This document shows positions 26,114-38,889 of a stretch of 64,000 nt of DNA, piece after piece. The notes under the pieces are model-generated. The model saw only the letters and a list, made by a program, of their open reading frames with translations. It was not told the DNA's origin and did no database searches. Within the stretch, counting starts at the first letter, position 1; every line of letters begins with the position of its first letter. Source of the stretch: Serratia inhibens (GTDB lineage Bacteria; Pseudomonadota; Gammaproteobacteria; Enterobacterales; Enterobacteriaceae); assembly GCF_003591175.1 (NCBI RefSeq), contig NZ_QYYG01000010.1, forward strand, positions 118,238 to 182,237, in the 5' to 3' direction. Both the position numbers and the translations under genes were made by a program.

Positions 26114-26249
26114 GAACACCTCGGAAAGAGCGACACCGACACGTATCTGCTGGCCGCGCCATACGCCGTGACGCCGCTCGCCAGGTTCGCGAGCGCCCGG
26201 CGGCACGCCCTGTCCGGGACCGGCTCGTTTAGGACCGCCGACTCACTCA

Positions 26250-27344
26250 TCACCGCTCACTCGCAACGCGGTCGACCCAGCCCCGGTAGAACGCACGGTA
26301 CTTGAGCACGAGCTTATCGTACTTGCTGTACGCGCCGCCGCCGTCCGGCTTCATCCCGTTCCAGATTTTGACGTCGTACTTCGCTGCCTGTCGGGTCTGC
26401 AGCCCGAACAGCACGTAGTCGGTCGCGCGGCGCAGGGCCCCCCCCACCTTCTTGATCGAGATGAGCATGTGCATGACGTTCTTGCCGTCGCTCACCGGCG
26501 TCACACACTGGAGCAGCTTGTATTTGAAGTCTCCGTCCAGGGAGACGGTCATGACGCACCCGCCGGGGTAGCCATCGAAGTGCAGGTTCATCTGCGACAT
26601 GTTCAGGCCGAGCACCCGTGCCAGCATGCCGGAGGCCCCGAAATACCGATCCACGGTGAAGTCGATCCCGGCACCGAACCACGCGCCCGCCTGTGCCAGA
26701 GACTCAACCTCCGGCCACCGCTGCCAATCGTCGAACAGCTTGAGCTCGAAGGCCGAGATCGGGAGCTCGTGCACGGGGGACGCGTGTTGCGCGTCGTAGA
26801 AGTTCTCTACGATCCGCAAAACCGCCGTCGTCGTCTCGAACGCGAAGTGCAGGTGCATAAAGTCGCCGTTGTCGACGTCGGCTGCGGCGATTTCGGGCAG
26901 CGGGTGCAGCGGCTCCGGGGAGCCGTACCAAACCCACACGTAGCCGTATCGCTCGGCGGTGACCAACGTCGGCTGGCGCACCGAACGCGGCACGGGCTCC
27001 AGCCGGCGCACCCTCTGGTTGTGACCGGGGATGTGGACGCACTGGCCCTGCTCGTCGTACCGCCAGTGATGAAACGGGCACTGGATGCACCCGTCCTTGA
27101 CCTGCCCGTCGGCTAGGTTCGCGCCGAGGTGCGAGCAGTGGCGGTCCATCACCACCGCCTGCCCCGTCGCTCCGCGCCACGCCACGCACGGCCGGCCGAA
27201 GAGCGTCAACGCCGTCGGTTTGTCCTTGAGGTCATCCGAGCGCATCGCGACGTACCAGCTCGCGGCCACGCTCGTAGTCGCATCGTACGCCCTCGACGGA
27301 TGATCCTCGGCGTTCACTTGAACCAATTGAATGTCGTTCATCAT
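26250..27344 (-). CDS. prnD: Aminopyrrolnitrin oxygenase (Rieske non-heme iron)
   Basis: Last step of pyrrolnitrin synthesis: oxidation of the aryl amine of aminopyrrolnitrin to a nitro group. The Rieske cluster ligands are Cys70-x-His72 and Cys89-x2-His92 (16 residues between His72 and Cys89). The mononuclear iron motif is Asp184, His187, His192 ('NFYDAQHASPVHELP'). 364 aa against 363 reported for PrnD; the extra residue is a second start Met. It needs a separate reductase, not encoded here. 21 bases after prnC in the operon. Confidence 0.96.
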   Translation of the reverse strand: MMNDIQLVQVNAEDHPSRAYDATTSVAASWYVAMRSDDLKDKPTALTLFGRPCVAWRGATGQAVVMDRHCSHLGANLADGQVKDGCIQCPFHHWRYDEQGQCVHIPGHNQRVRRLEPVPRSVRQPTLVTAERYGYVWVWYGSPEPLHPLPEIAAADVDNGDFMHLHFAFETTTAVLRIVENFYDAQHASPVHELPISAFELKLFDDWQRWPEVESLAQAGAWFGAGIDFTVDRYFGASGMLARVLGLNMSQMNLHFDGYPGGCVMTVSLDGDFKYKLLQCVTPVSDGKNVMHMLISIKKVGGALRRATDYVLFGLQTRQAAKYDVKIWNGMKPDGGGAYSKYDKLVLKYRAFYRGWVDRVASER

Positions 27345-27365
27345 TTTTGTGTCCTCGACGGCCGA

Positions 27366-29069
27366 TTACTTCTTCCGAGTCAAGTTGATACGGGTCGTGA
27401 TGTACGCCTTGAGCAGCGCGAACATAGGGTTGTAGTCGAAGTACTTTTTCACCTCTGCCGGTGCGCTGGTTTGTGTCCAGTGCATCAGCTTCATCGCCGG
27501 CAATAGGCTGTACTTCGAGTTGTTGAGCTGCGGCTTGTCCCCGGTGATGCAGTAGCCGAAGCCGAACATCTGCTTGGCGAAGTCTCGTTCGTCGATGAGG
27601 GCGTGGATCCGCGCCGCGGCCTCCTCGGTCGGCTTGTGCCCGGCGTTCACGGCCTCGATCTCGGCTTTGGCGTCGTTGAACAACTGATAGTATCCCTCCA
27701 TGTCCGCGCACAGGTACCCGAGGTACGGGGGGTCATTGTCGAGGTGATCGAGGTCGCCCTCGTCGCGCGACGCGCGGAACCTCGCGTGGGCTTGCACGAG
27801 CCGGAACTGCCCGAGGATCGTGCCGACTGCCCACAGCCTGTGGAACGCGTCCCACAGGCGGAAGTCCGTGAACGCCGTGTAGCAACAGCTGACGAAGTCG
27901 TCGTTGTGGTCCAAAAGCTTTTGCTGCAGGCGTTCGATGTACTCGAAGCGCTCAGGGGAGAAGTCATCGTCGCGCAGCGCCTTGATAAGGCGCGCCGCGA
28001 GCGCGTGGATGGTCACCGCGGTGTTCTCGAGCCCCCGGGAGAAGAGCGGGTCGATGAACCCGTTCGCGTGCAGCATCAGGCAGTAGCGATCGCCAATGCA
28101 ACTGGTCGACGAGAACTGCAGCCGATCGGTCCTGACCCAGTCGCGCACCGGTATGGCGTCCCGGAACTGCGCCCCGATACTCGGGAACCGCGCGAGGAAC
28201 TCGTCGAATTCTTGCTGCGCGGAGATGTCCGTTTTCGGGTAGACACGCGGGTCGAGCTGCAGGCCGACGCTCACCAGGTTGTTGGTCGACCGCGGGTGGT
28301 TGTTGAATGGAATCACCCAGAGCCAGCCACCCGTGAACATGTGGTGCAAGGTCCCCTCATGCCAGCGCCAGCGCTGCCCCTTGACCTTGAAGATGTCGTC
28401 GAACGGCTTGACCCCGAGCATGTGCGTATAGAGGCTGCGTGAGTGCGTCTTGAAGCGACACGGCTCTTCGCGGAGATTGAACTTGGTCGCGAGCGGCGCG
28501 CGGGGTCCTCCGCAGTCGATCATGTACCGGCCGGTGAACCGTTCGTCCTCGGCGGTGGTCACCGCGACGCCGTCTTTATCGGCGTGGTATTCGGTCACTT
28601 TAGTCTTCTGGCGGACCGTGCAGCCGTATTTAATGGCGGCTTGCAACAGGTAGGCGTCGACGTCTTGCCGGTAATAATGGCTCTCCGGCCCCCAGGGCAG
28701 TTCGGGGATGACGCACTGCGTGAACTCCTTCGGATCGTGCTCCTGGCCGGGCTTGTGGAACACGAAGCCAAAGTTGCGCTTGATGCCCGTGCTCGACGAG
28801 ACGTAACGCTGCGTCGAGTAGAACGACGTGATGTGGTCGAGCTCCGGAATGCCGTAGCGATCGGCGATGATGCGGTTCATAAGAGACGTCTCGGGAATCG
28901 ACGATTCGCCGATCGTGAACCGCGGGTGCGACGACTCCTCGATGATCAGCACGCGAAACTGCTGTTTGGCCAGGATAGCCCCCATCTGGGTGCCGGACAT
29001 GCCCGAACCGAGGATGATCACGTCGAAGTGGTTGTTATCGCGCCCGTGCGCGGGGCTCTTCTGAGTCAT
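27366..29069 (-). CDS. prnC: Monodechloroaminopyrrolnitrin 3-halogenase (flavin-dependent)
   Basis: Third enzyme of the pathway: it adds the second chlorine, converting monodechloroaminopyrrolnitrin to aminopyrrolnitrin with FADH2, oxygen and chloride. 567 aa, the usual PrnC length. The FAD-binding 'GSGMSGTQMG' is at residues 21-30 and 'GESSIPE' at 54-60. The halogenase tryptophan motif appears as 'WLWVIP' (249-254), with Leu between the two tryptophans as in the phenolic/pyrrole branch. The start has GGAG upstream and follows prnB by 44 bases. Confidence 0.96.
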   Translation of the reverse strand: MTQKSPAHGRDNNHFDVIILGSGMSGTQMGAILAKQQFRVLIIEESSHPRFTIGESSIPETSLMNRIIADRYGIPELDHITSFYSTQRYVSSSTGIKRNFGFVFHKPGQEHDPKEFTQCVIPELPWGPESHYYRQDVDAYLLQAAIKYGCTVRQKTKVTEYHADKDGVAVTTAEDERFTGRYMIDCGGPRAPLATKFNLREEPCRFKTHSRSLYTHMLGVKPFDDIFKVKGQRWRWHEGTLHHMFTGGWLWVIPFNNHPRSTNNLVSVGLQLDPRVYPKTDISAQQEFDEFLARFPSIGAQFRDAIPVRDWVRTDRLQFSSTSCIGDRYCLMLHANGFIDPLFSRGLENTAVTIHALAARLIKALRDDDFSPERFEYIERLQQKLLDHNDDFVSCCYTAFTDFRLWDAFHRLWAVGTILGQFRLVQAHARFRASRDEGDLDHLDNDPPYLGYLCADMEGYYQLFNDAKAEIEAVNAGHKPTEEAAARIHALIDERDFAKQMFGFGYCITGDKPQLNNSKYSLLPAMKLMHWTQTSAPAEVKKYFDYNPMFALLKAYITTRINLTRKK

Positions 29070-29113
29070 GAGGGCAAATCTCCTTAATGAGATGGAACAA
29101 ATGGCCGTGCGTG

Positions 29114-31827
<2,714 letters not shown>

Positions 31828-31841
31828 CTAGTGGAGATGTT

Positions 31842-31875
31842 AAATTAGGTTCTAATTCAGACTAGAATCTAATTT
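31842..31875 (-). promoter_or_regulatory. Palindrome in the prnA leader, candidate operator or 5'-UTR hairpin
   Basis: Arms of 13 bases, AAATTAGGTTCTA (31842-31854) and TAGAATCTAATTT (31863-31875), pair at 12 of 13 positions around an 8-base centre. The element ends 33 bases before the prnA start codon. It could be a regulator-binding site (core TTCTA-N8-TAGAA) or an RNA hairpin in the leader. I could not place -10/-35 boxes with confidence. Confidence 0.55.
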
Positions 31876-32514
31876 AAAAAGTGCAAATTCCGTTTACGAA
31901 TTAACTCAGCGATATATCCTCACGCGAACCACTCCCTAAAAACCCTAATTACCCACCACTCCATCACTAGTTAAAAATATTATTTTCAACCAGTTATAAT
32001 TACGGATAAAGCAGAGAAAGCAAGAACACAAAATTATTCACCACAATAAAACCAAGCCTTATAACGGCCCCTATCACCCTCAAATAATTTACGCACAACA
32101 CACTGCTTTTACTGTGTTTTTACAATAAAAAAAGACAGCAAACCTTATCCAAAATGTCATATTCGATGTTTTCAATCACTGCCAGTTCAGATTTGTCTTC
32201 TTCCTTAAATAAATACACCATCAATTAGATATTAATAGATTTTGAATTGTTAGCACGCTTACAATTCTATAAATCAAACACCCAGTTAGTTATAGGTGAC
32301 GCATTATTAACTTGCCAGCCAACAAAAATAATCGATTCCGATTTATATGTTACTTACGTATAAAAATACCCATAGAATAATATTATTTGCACAATCAAGC
32401 ATTCAGTCTAAAAACAATTATCCATCTAATTTTCATACGAATACCCAACAACATTCGGCAATTTTTTTCTGCCTCAAATACCCATTTTCTTCATCCTGAG
32501 CAGGGTCGTATGTT
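31876..32514. other. AT-rich upstream region of prnA
   Basis: About 640 very AT-rich bases between the prn operon and a coding remnant. This is the likely location of the prn promoter and of binding sites for silencing or activating proteins. No gene is supported. The composition contrasts sharply with the GC-rich operon. Confidence 0.35.
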
Positions 32515-32660
32515 TCAGCCCCAGCGGTTGCGCAGCACCACGCGGTCCACCGGTACGCGGTATTGCTGACGTTTAGCCAGGTTATCTTGCAGATAATGGG
32601 TGGCGTAGATCGTCACGCGATCCTCGCGATCGCCCGGCAGCACAATGCTGATGGCATCGG
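32515..32660 (-). pseudogene. C-terminal gene fragment, unrecognised
   Basis: Minus strand to a TGA at 32517-32515. The last ~48 residues read as real protein: 'SDAISIVLPGDREDRVTIYA', 'THYLQDNLAKRQQYRVPVDR', 'VVLRNRWG'. Upstream, homologous-looking sequence seems to continue in another frame ('ASPEEISCEIHRFF'), so a frameshift is also likely. It sits beside the left copy of the 28-bp direct repeat and may mark the 3' end of a host gene used as an insertion point. Confidence 0.45.
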
Positions 32661-32705
32661 ATTGAAGAAGCGGTGGATCTCGCAGGAGATCTCCTCGGGG
32701 GACGC

Positions 32706-32733
32706 AGGAAGATCTCTAAAAGTGAATGGTTCG
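32706..32733 (+). repeat. Left copy of a 28-bp direct repeat
   Basis: 28 bases starting AGGAAGATCTCTAAAAGTGA that recur at 44923-44950 with one mismatch (G/A at position 24). The two copies bracket the RND pump, thiolase, AfsA-type cluster and LysR gene. After the repeat, both copies share a weaker GGGAT-n-CTTA. This could be an att-like duplication or a dispersed chromosomal repeat. Confidence 0.7.
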
Positions 32734-32781
32734 ATTAAACGGGATACTTAACCCATCCTTGGGCTCCAACTTCCTGTTCTC

Positions 32782-35700
32782 TTACTCTTTTACTGCCTGT
32801 TTTCGCAGCACCAAGAGTCGTAAGGCCACATAGAAGACTGGCGTTAGAAAGATACCGAACAATGTCACGCCAAGCATACCGGCAAATACGGTGATCCCGG
32901 TCACCGACCGAACTTCTGCGCCAGCACCCTGACCAATAAGGAGTGGAATGGTCCCGGCAATAAAGGCGATCGAGGTCATTACAATCGGCCTTAAACGTAA
33001 GCGACAGGATTCCAGCGCAGCCTCAACGGTGCTCTTCCCTTGCAGTTCCAGTTCACGGGCAAACTCGACGATAAGAATCGCGTTTTTACACGCCAACCCC
33101 ATAAGTACGACTAAGCCAATCTGCACAAATACGTTGTTATCCCCCCCGCTCAACCAAACACCAACCAACGCAGAGAGCATGGTAATCGGTACAATCAAAA
33201 TCACCGTCAATGGCAGCGTCCAGCTTTCATAGAGTGCTGCCAGCACCAGGAATGCCAGCAGTACCGCCACAGGAAACACCACTACCGCCGCGTTATCCTG
33301 AATCGACTGCTGATAGCTCAGATCGGTCCACTGGATGGTCATACCACCCGGTAATGTCTGCATAGCCAGTTGCTGCAACTGTTGCATTGCCTGAGATGAT
33401 GAGAACAGATGAGTATCTGCTTCGCCAATAATATCGGCTGCAGGATAACCGTTATAACGAATCACCGGATCAGGCCCATAGGTAGTACCAACTGACACTA
33501 CACTGCCAATTGGCACCATCTCACCTTTGCTGTTACGGGTACGTAAATTAGTAATATCTTCAACGCTGTCGCGGAACTCGCCATCAGCCTGAACCATCAC
33601 TTTCCAAGTTCGTCCGTAACGGGTGAAATCATTAACATAAGAGGAACCAAGATAGGTTTGCAGCGTACTGAACACATCATCAATCGCCACACCCTGTGCT
33701 TTGGCCTTCTCACGATCCACTCTGGCATCCAGTTGCGGCACGTTCGCCTGATAAGAAGAGACCGGAGCGCCCATGCCTGGCGTCTGCCTAATCGTGCCTG
33801 ACAAAGTATTGGTAGCCGTTTGCAGTGCGCCATAGCCCAACCCGGTCCGGTCTTGAATATAGAACGCGTACCCGGCTCCCTGGCCGATCCCATGAATCGA
33901 GGGGGGCATAATCGAGAAGGTAAAACCCTGTTGAATGGCAGCCAGTTTGCGGTTAATTTCCTCATTAATCTGCAACGCAGTACGTGCTCGCTGATTAAAC
34001 GGTTTTAACATGAAAAATACAGTGCCGGTGTTGGGCGTGTTGGTAAACTGTAAAGCGTTCAACCCGGGAAAGGCAACCACATTCGCCACGCCTTCCGTCT
34101 CCGCGCCAATCACGCTCATCTGGCGAATCACGTTATTCGTGCGTTCCAGTGAGGTTCCCGGCGGCATCTTCACTCCACCAATAAGATACATTTTATCCTG
34201 CGTGGGAATAAATCCGCCGGGCACTGTGTTAAACATCATTACGGCTGCGCCCAGCAGCAAAACATAGACGGCAAACACCGCACCTCGACGGCGAAGTACC
34301 GCAGAGACCGCCTGGCGGTAACCAAACGAACTGAAGACAAAAAAACGGTTAAAAGGACGGAATAGCCAACCGAAAAGGCGGTCAATCAGCCGAGTGGGCA
34401 GATCTTTCGGCGTACCATGTGATTTCAATAACAGCGCTGCCAGTGCCGGTGAAAGAGTCAATGAGTTTATGGCCGAAATTACCGTTGAAATGGCAATGGT
34501 AACTGCGAACTGTTTATAGAATTCACCAGTAACACCGGATAAAAACGCCATCGGCACAAATACCGCACACAGTACCAACGCAATGGCGACAATGGGCCCC
34601 GAAACTTCCTGCATTGCCTGATACGCCGCCGACCTGGGTGACAGACCTAATTCAATATTACGTTCAACGTTCTCGACCACCACTATGGCGTCATCCACCA
34701 CGATGCCTATCGCCAGTACCAAGCCAAACAGACTAAGAGTATTGATGGAGAAACCGAGAAGGTAGAGCACGCTGAAGGTACCGACAATAGACACTGGCAC
34801 TGCAATCAGCGGAATGATCGATGCTCGCCAGGTTTGCAGGAACAGAATCACCACCAATACTACCAGCAGCACGGCTTCAAACAGCGTATGTACCACGGCT
34901 CGAATCGAATCTCTGACAAAAACAGTCGAATCGTAGGCCGCCGCCCAGCTCATGCCCTCCGGAAACTGGGTGGCCAACTCCGACATTTTACTGCGAATGG
35001 CGTCGGATAGCTCAATGGCGTTCGCGCCCGGAGCCTGCATAATACCCAGCCCGACGGCATCAATATTGTTGAGCTGCGAACGCAGTGCATAGCTGCCGGA
35101 ACCCATTTCGATCCGCGCCACATCGCGCAGTCGTACAACTTCGCCATTATCGCCGTTTTTCAGAATGATATTGCCAAACTCTTCCTCTGATTGCAGGCGA
35201 CCTTGTGCATTGATAGAAATAAGGAAATCGCTACTGTTGGCCATTGGTTCCGCACCCAATTGACCGGCAGAGACTTGCACATTCTGCTGTTTAATCTGGG
35301 CCACCACATCTGTTGCCGTCATGCCGCGCGCTGCGACCTTATTCGGATCCAACCAGATACGCATGGCATACTCGCCGGCGCCGTAAAACACAATTTGACC
35401 AATCCCCGGTAGTCGCGCCAGCTCATCCTTCACCTTCAAAGTGGCGTAGTTACGCAGATAGAGGGAATCGTACTTACCCGTTGGTGCAAAGAGGTGCACA
35501 ACCATCGTCAGTGCAGGAGACTGTTTCTGCGTGGTGATCCCCTGCCGTAACACATCGCCAGGCAAACGTGCTTCAGCCTGAGCTACGCGATTTTGTACCT
35601 GCACCTGGGCTTGATCGGGATCAGTTCCGGGCCGGAAGGTCACCGTGATAACCAATACGCCATCAGAACCAGCGACCGACTTCATATACATCATATTTTC

Positions 35701-35922
35701 AACACCGTTGATTGCCTCTTCCAACGGCATGGCTACGGTATCGGCAATCTCTTTGGGATTGGCGCCCGGGTAAATCGCGCGAACCTGCACGCTGGGTGGA
35801 ACCACATCAGGATACTCACTAATCGGCAACAGTGGCATGCTGATCAGGCCGCCGACAAAAATCAAAATAGAGATCACCGCCGCAAATACCGGGCGATCAA
35901 TAAAGAAGCGAGAAAATTGCAT
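32782..35922 (-). CDS. RND efflux pump inner-membrane transporter (MexF/OqxB-like, HAE1)
   Basis: 1046 aa, full length for the HAE1 family. It starts 'MQFSRFFIDRPVFAAVISIL' and has twelve membrane segments with two large periplasmic loops. 'ALVLCAVFVPMAFLSGVTGE' and the segment 4 'GIVVDDAIVVVENVERNI' carry the proton-relay aspartates (paired Asp in VVDDAI). The overall sequence is closer to MexF/OqxB than to AcrB. It exports drugs and amphiphiles by proton antiport, with an outer-membrane channel encoded elsewhere (TolC type). 8 bases after the adaptor gene. Confidence 0.95.
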   Translation of the reverse strand: MQFSRFFIDRPVFAAVISILIFVGGLISMPLLPISEYPDVVPPSVQVRAIYPGANPKEIADTVAMPLEEAINGVENMMYMKSVAGSDGVLVITVTFRPGTDPDQAQVQVQNRVAQAEARLPGDVLRQGITTQKQSPALTMVVHLFAPTGKYDSLYLRNYATLKVKDELARLPGIGQIVFYGAGEYAMRIWLDPNKVAARGMTATDVVAQIKQQNVQVSAGQLGAEPMANSSDFLISINAQGRLQSEEEFGNIILKNGDNGEVVRLRDVARIEMGSGSYALRSQLNNIDAVGLGIMQAPGANAIELSDAIRSKMSELATQFPEGMSWAAAYDSTVFVRDSIRAVVHTLFEAVLLVVLVVILFLQTWRASIIPLIAVPVSIVGTFSVLYLLGFSINTLSLFGLVLAIGIVVDDAIVVVENVERNIELGLSPRSAAYQAMQEVSGPIVAIALVLCAVFVPMAFLSGVTGEFYKQFAVTIAISTVISAINSLTLSPALAALLLKSHGTPKDLPTRLIDRLFGWLFRPFNRFFVFSSFGYRQAVSAVLRRRGAVFAVYVLLLGAAVMMFNTVPGGFIPTQDKMYLIGGVKMPPGTSLERTNNVIRQMSVIGAETEGVANVVAFPGLNALQFTNTPNTGTVFFMLKPFNQRARTALQINEEINRKLAAIQQGFTFSIMPPSIHGIGQGAGYAFYIQDRTGLGYGALQTATNTLSGTIRQTPGMGAPVSSYQANVPQLDARVDREKAKAQGVAIDDVFSTLQTYLGSSYVNDFTRYGRTWKVMVQADGEFRDSVEDITNLRTRNSKGEMVPIGSVVSVGTTYGPDPVIRYNGYPAADIIGEADTHLFSSSQAMQQLQQLAMQTLPGGMTIQWTDLSYQQSIQDNAAVVVFPVAVLLAFLVLAALYESWTLPLTVILIVPITMLSALVGVWLSGGDNNVFVQIGLVVLMGLACKNAILIVEFARELELQGKSTVEAALESCRLRLRPIVMTSIAFIAGTIPLLIGQGAGAEVRSVTGITVFAGMLGVTLFGIFLTPVFYVALRLLVLRKQAVKE

Positions 35923-35930
35923 AATTCCGT

Positions 35931-37169
35931 TTACTCCGCAGTTGCTGAGTTGAGCGCCGTAGCGGCAGAACTGCCGTTCAGTTTCGGGAACCTCGCCACT
36001 TCAGCGTTCACCGCTATCCCAGGTTTAAACACTTTCTGCATACCTGCAATCATCACCCGGTCACCCGCCGACAACCCTTTCGTCACAATCCGCATCCCCT
36101 CAGCTTCGCGTCCGGGCTCAATATCCCGCCGCTGCGCCCGGCCGTCGTGGTCAACGATATAAACGAATTTACGGTCCTGATCGGTCATAACGGACTTATC
36201 GTCAATCAGCATCGCGGTAAACTCGTTACTGGCGGGCATTTTCACCCGCGCAAATAAGCCGGGTGTGAAATCGCTGTCGCGGTTGTCCAGCAACGCACGC
36301 ATACGTATCGTGCCCGTATCCGGGTTCAGTTGGTTATCCGTAAAGTTAACGATGCCCTGGTGGGTGTAGCCCTGTTCGCCCGTCAGGGCCAGCATCACCG
36401 GCAATTGCGTATTCGTCGTCGTAGATGCCGAACGGGCAATTCGTGCCAGTTCCTGGTAATGCAGGAAGGTATCCTCATCGACATCGAAATAGACGTACAT
36501 ATGATCGACGGCAACCAGTGAGGTCAGAACGCTTGCGCTGTCACCAGCCGTGACCAGATTACCTTCGGTCATCAGTGCCCGGCTGGCGCGCCCCTCAATC
36601 GGCGCAGTAACACGGGTAAAGTCCAGATTCAACTGGGCCAGTGCAACACTGGACTCGGCCGAGAGTACATCCGCCTGTGCTTGAGAAGCTGCAGAACGGC
36701 GCTGTTCCCAGAGTTCGGTAGAAATGACATGAGATGCGATCAATTTGTCAGTACGTGTAGATTCATTGCGCGCCAGCGCTGCCTGGCTGCGTGCATGCGC
36801 CAGTTCAGCCTGCGCTTGTCCAAGTGCCGCACGATAGGTGCGATCATCGATAGTGAAAAGCAACTGTCCTTTTTTAACGACCTCACCTTCGGTGTAATTA
36901 ACTCGAGAAATATATCCTGAAACCCGTGGCCGGAGCTGTACGCTTTGCACCGCCTCAATACGGCCATTAAAGGTATCCCACTGTCGAATCGGTTTAACAA
37001 TCACATCAGCAATCGTCACTGCCGGTGCTGCTGCCGCAGGTTTGTGCTGCTGGGTGAAATCACATCCAGAAAGCAGTGTAGCCAGCAGCATTATCATCAG
37101 CAGTTGCTGAACAGAGCGGCCAGCAGAGACGTTGCCTTGATTTTTACAAATGCTGTGTAGATTTCGCAT
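35931..37169 (-). CDS. RND efflux periplasmic adaptor lipoprotein (MexE/OqxA-like)
   Basis: 412 aa. A signal peptide with lipobox 'LLSGC' precedes the adaptor fold: barrel-lipoyl half 'VQLRPRVSGYISRVNYTEGE', a helical hairpin ('ALGQAQAELAHARSQAALAR'), second lipoyl half 'TAPIEGRASRALMTEGNLVT', and 'GTIRMRALLDNRDSDFTPGL'. It bridges the transporter and TolC-type channel. Together with the pump gene it forms a two-gene operon with no outer-membrane factor and no adjacent TetR-type repressor. Substrate unknown; proximity to antibiotic and signal genes makes export of either possible, but that is inference. Confidence 0.94.
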   Translation of the reverse strand: MRNLHSICKNQGNVSAGRSVQQLLMIMLLATLLSGCDFTQQHKPAAAAPAVTIADVIVKPIRQWDTFNGRIEAVQSVQLRPRVSGYISRVNYTEGEVVKKGQLLFTIDDRTYRAALGQAQAELAHARSQAALARNESTRTDKLIASHVISTELWEQRRSAASQAQADVLSAESSVALAQLNLDFTRVTAPIEGRASRALMTEGNLVTAGDSASVLTSLVAVDHMYVYFDVDEDTFLHYQELARIARSASTTTNTQLPVMLALTGEQGYTHQGIVNFTDNQLNPDTGTIRMRALLDNRDSDFTPGLFARVKMPASNEFTAMLIDDKSVMTDQDRKFVYIVDHDGRAQRRDIEPGREAEGMRIVTKGLSAGDRVMIAGMQKVFKPGIAVNAEVARFPKLNGSSAATALNSATAE

Positions 37170-37285
37170 GATTTTACATCCAGTAAATGAGCGTGTTCTT
37201 CAGCTTCAGCTCCCCTGAAAACCACCTACAATGCGGTTTTCAAGGCGAACCAATGGTCATAACGTGCCACAGGGTAGTGATTAAC

Positions 37286-38476
37286 TTAGGCGCACTGAGC
37301 AGGGCGTTTTACCGCCAGCGCCACTCCTTCCCCTCCGCCTATACAGAGTGCGGCAATGCCTTTTTGTAGCTGGTTGCGCTGCATATGGTGGATAAGCGTA
37401 ACTAAAATACGGCAGCCTGATGCCCCTATGGCGTGCCCCAGGGCGATAGCGCCGCCACAAGGATTCACCCGCTCTCCTGGCACACCTGATGAGTGCAGTA
37501 CCGCTAGAGCCTGGGCAGCAAAGGCTTCATTGGATTCAAGCGCATCGACTTCGCTGGCTTGCCAATGCTGTTTATCAAGGCATTGACGAATAGCTTCAAT
37601 CGGTGCTGCTCCCATCACATCCGGCGTAATACCTGTGTTGCTGAAACAGCCCAGGCTGGCCAGTACCGGCAACTTAAGCTGCTCCGCTTTTTCCCGGCTA
37701 CAGAGCAATACAGCGGCGGCACCATCATTCAGAGATGAGGAGTTGCCGGCGGTGACAGTACCGTTCTGCTCAAAAACCGGCTTCAGCCCGGATAATTTCT
37801 CAAAACTGGTGTCACGCGGCCCTTCGTCCTGGGAAAAAAACACGCTCTCTTTGCCGCGACGCTGACACTCCACTGCCACGATCTCGTCGTTGAAATAGCC
37901 GTTACGCTGTGCCGTTAATGCACGCTGATGTGACAGCAGCGCGTACTCATCTTGTTGAGCACGTGACAAGTTGAACTTGCGCGCGACGTTTTCGGCAGTA
38001 ACTCCCATATGAATATCGCAATGGGCGTCCCATAAACCATCATGAATCAAGGTATCTTTTAGCTGACCATGGCCCAGCCGCTGGCCGGTACGTGAAGAGG
38101 AAAAAATATGGGGTGCCAGTGACATATTCTCTTGACCACCGGCGATAACCATTTCTGCATCACCGCATTGAATAGCCTGCATCGCCAAGTGCACAGCCTT
38201 AATACCGGAACCGCACACTTTATTGATAGTCAGCGCATTCGTGGTCACCGGTAATCCAGCGAGCAATGCCGACTGGCGGGCTGGATTCTGTCCGCAGCCT
38301 GCGGTGAGTACCTGGCCAATAATCACCTGATCAATCTCTTCTGCCGGAACCTGACTCTGTTGCAGCAACGCCCGGATCACTGCCGCACCCAATGTCGTCG
38401 CAGGTTGGCTGGCCAGCGCGCCATGAAAACTCCCCGTTGCCGTTCTTTTTGCTGCGACCACTACCACTTCTTTCAT
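37286..38476 (-). CDS. Thiolase, acetyl-CoA C-acetyltransferase type
   Basis: 396 aa from the ATG at 38476 (AAGGAA before it; the frame to 38521 adds an unsupported leader). Thiolase active-site residues are in place: nucleophilic Cys in '[16 protein letters not shown]', '[16 protein letters not shown]' with the catalytic His, and the second Cys region '[13 protein letters not shown]'. It condenses two acetyl-CoA to acetoacetyl-CoA or acts in reverse. It is 413 bases from the AfsA cluster and on the same strand. It could supply a short beta-ketoacyl precursor, but a primary metabolic role is equally possible. Confidence 0.93.
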   Translation of the reverse strand: MKEVVVVAAKRTATGSFHGALASQPATTLGAAVIRALLQQSQVPAEEIDQVIIGQVLTAGCGQNPARQSALLAGLPVTTNALTINKVCGSGIKAVHLAMQAIQCGDAEMVIAGGQENMSLAPHIFSSSRTGQRLGHGQLKDTLIHDGLWDAHCDIHMGVTAENVARKFNLSRAQQDEYALLSHQRALTAQRNGYFNDEIVAVECQRRGKESVFFSQDEGPRDTSFEKLSGLKPVFEQNGTVTAGNSSSLNDGAAAVLLCSREKAEQLKLPVLASLGCFSNTGITPDVMGAAPIEAIRQCLDKQHWQASEVDALESNEAFAAQALAVLHSSGVPGERVNPCGGAIALGHAIGASGCRILVTLIHHMQRNQLQKGIAALCIGGGEGVALAVKRPAQCA

Positions 38477-38889
38477 TTTATTTTCCTTGTGATTCAGTAT
38501 CAGCGTACGCCAGCATCGCAACCGTATGAAAATTCATACAGGCAGAAACTCCAGCGTAAGCGCCATTTGAATAATAATTTCGAGTTACTCTTATCTAATG
38601 ACTCCCACATTCAGCACGGCAAGCCTATCCAGCTATGGCTGCGCATTACCCTGTGAAATCAACGAAGCGAACGTAACCATTTCACATACCTTTAAATAAA
38701 TTCATTCACTGGCGATAAAAAAAATCGAACGCATAATCAGTAATCAGAGAGGATAAAGATGGAGCAATCTCACTCCGATAATCATTAATTTTTCCGACTG
38801 ACCCGACTGGAATAACCCCATTACTGTCTATTCCCAAGAGTGACCTTTTATTATTCACAAGCCCACCCTGAAAATACAAATAACTCCAG
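38477..38889. other. Intergenic region between HAD phosphatase and thiolase genes
   Basis: 413 bases. It should hold the thiolase promoter on the minus strand. A plus-strand frame reading into 38656 and a minus-strand frame (38706-38954) lack ribosome-binding sites. No hairpin strong enough to call a terminator was found. Confidence 0.3.

Noticed and set aside
32782..37169. Treating the RND pump as a dedicated pyrrolnitrin exporter
   Set aside because: It is outside the GC-rich prn block, separated by a ~950-base gap, and inside a different repeat-bounded segment; only general drug efflux is supported.
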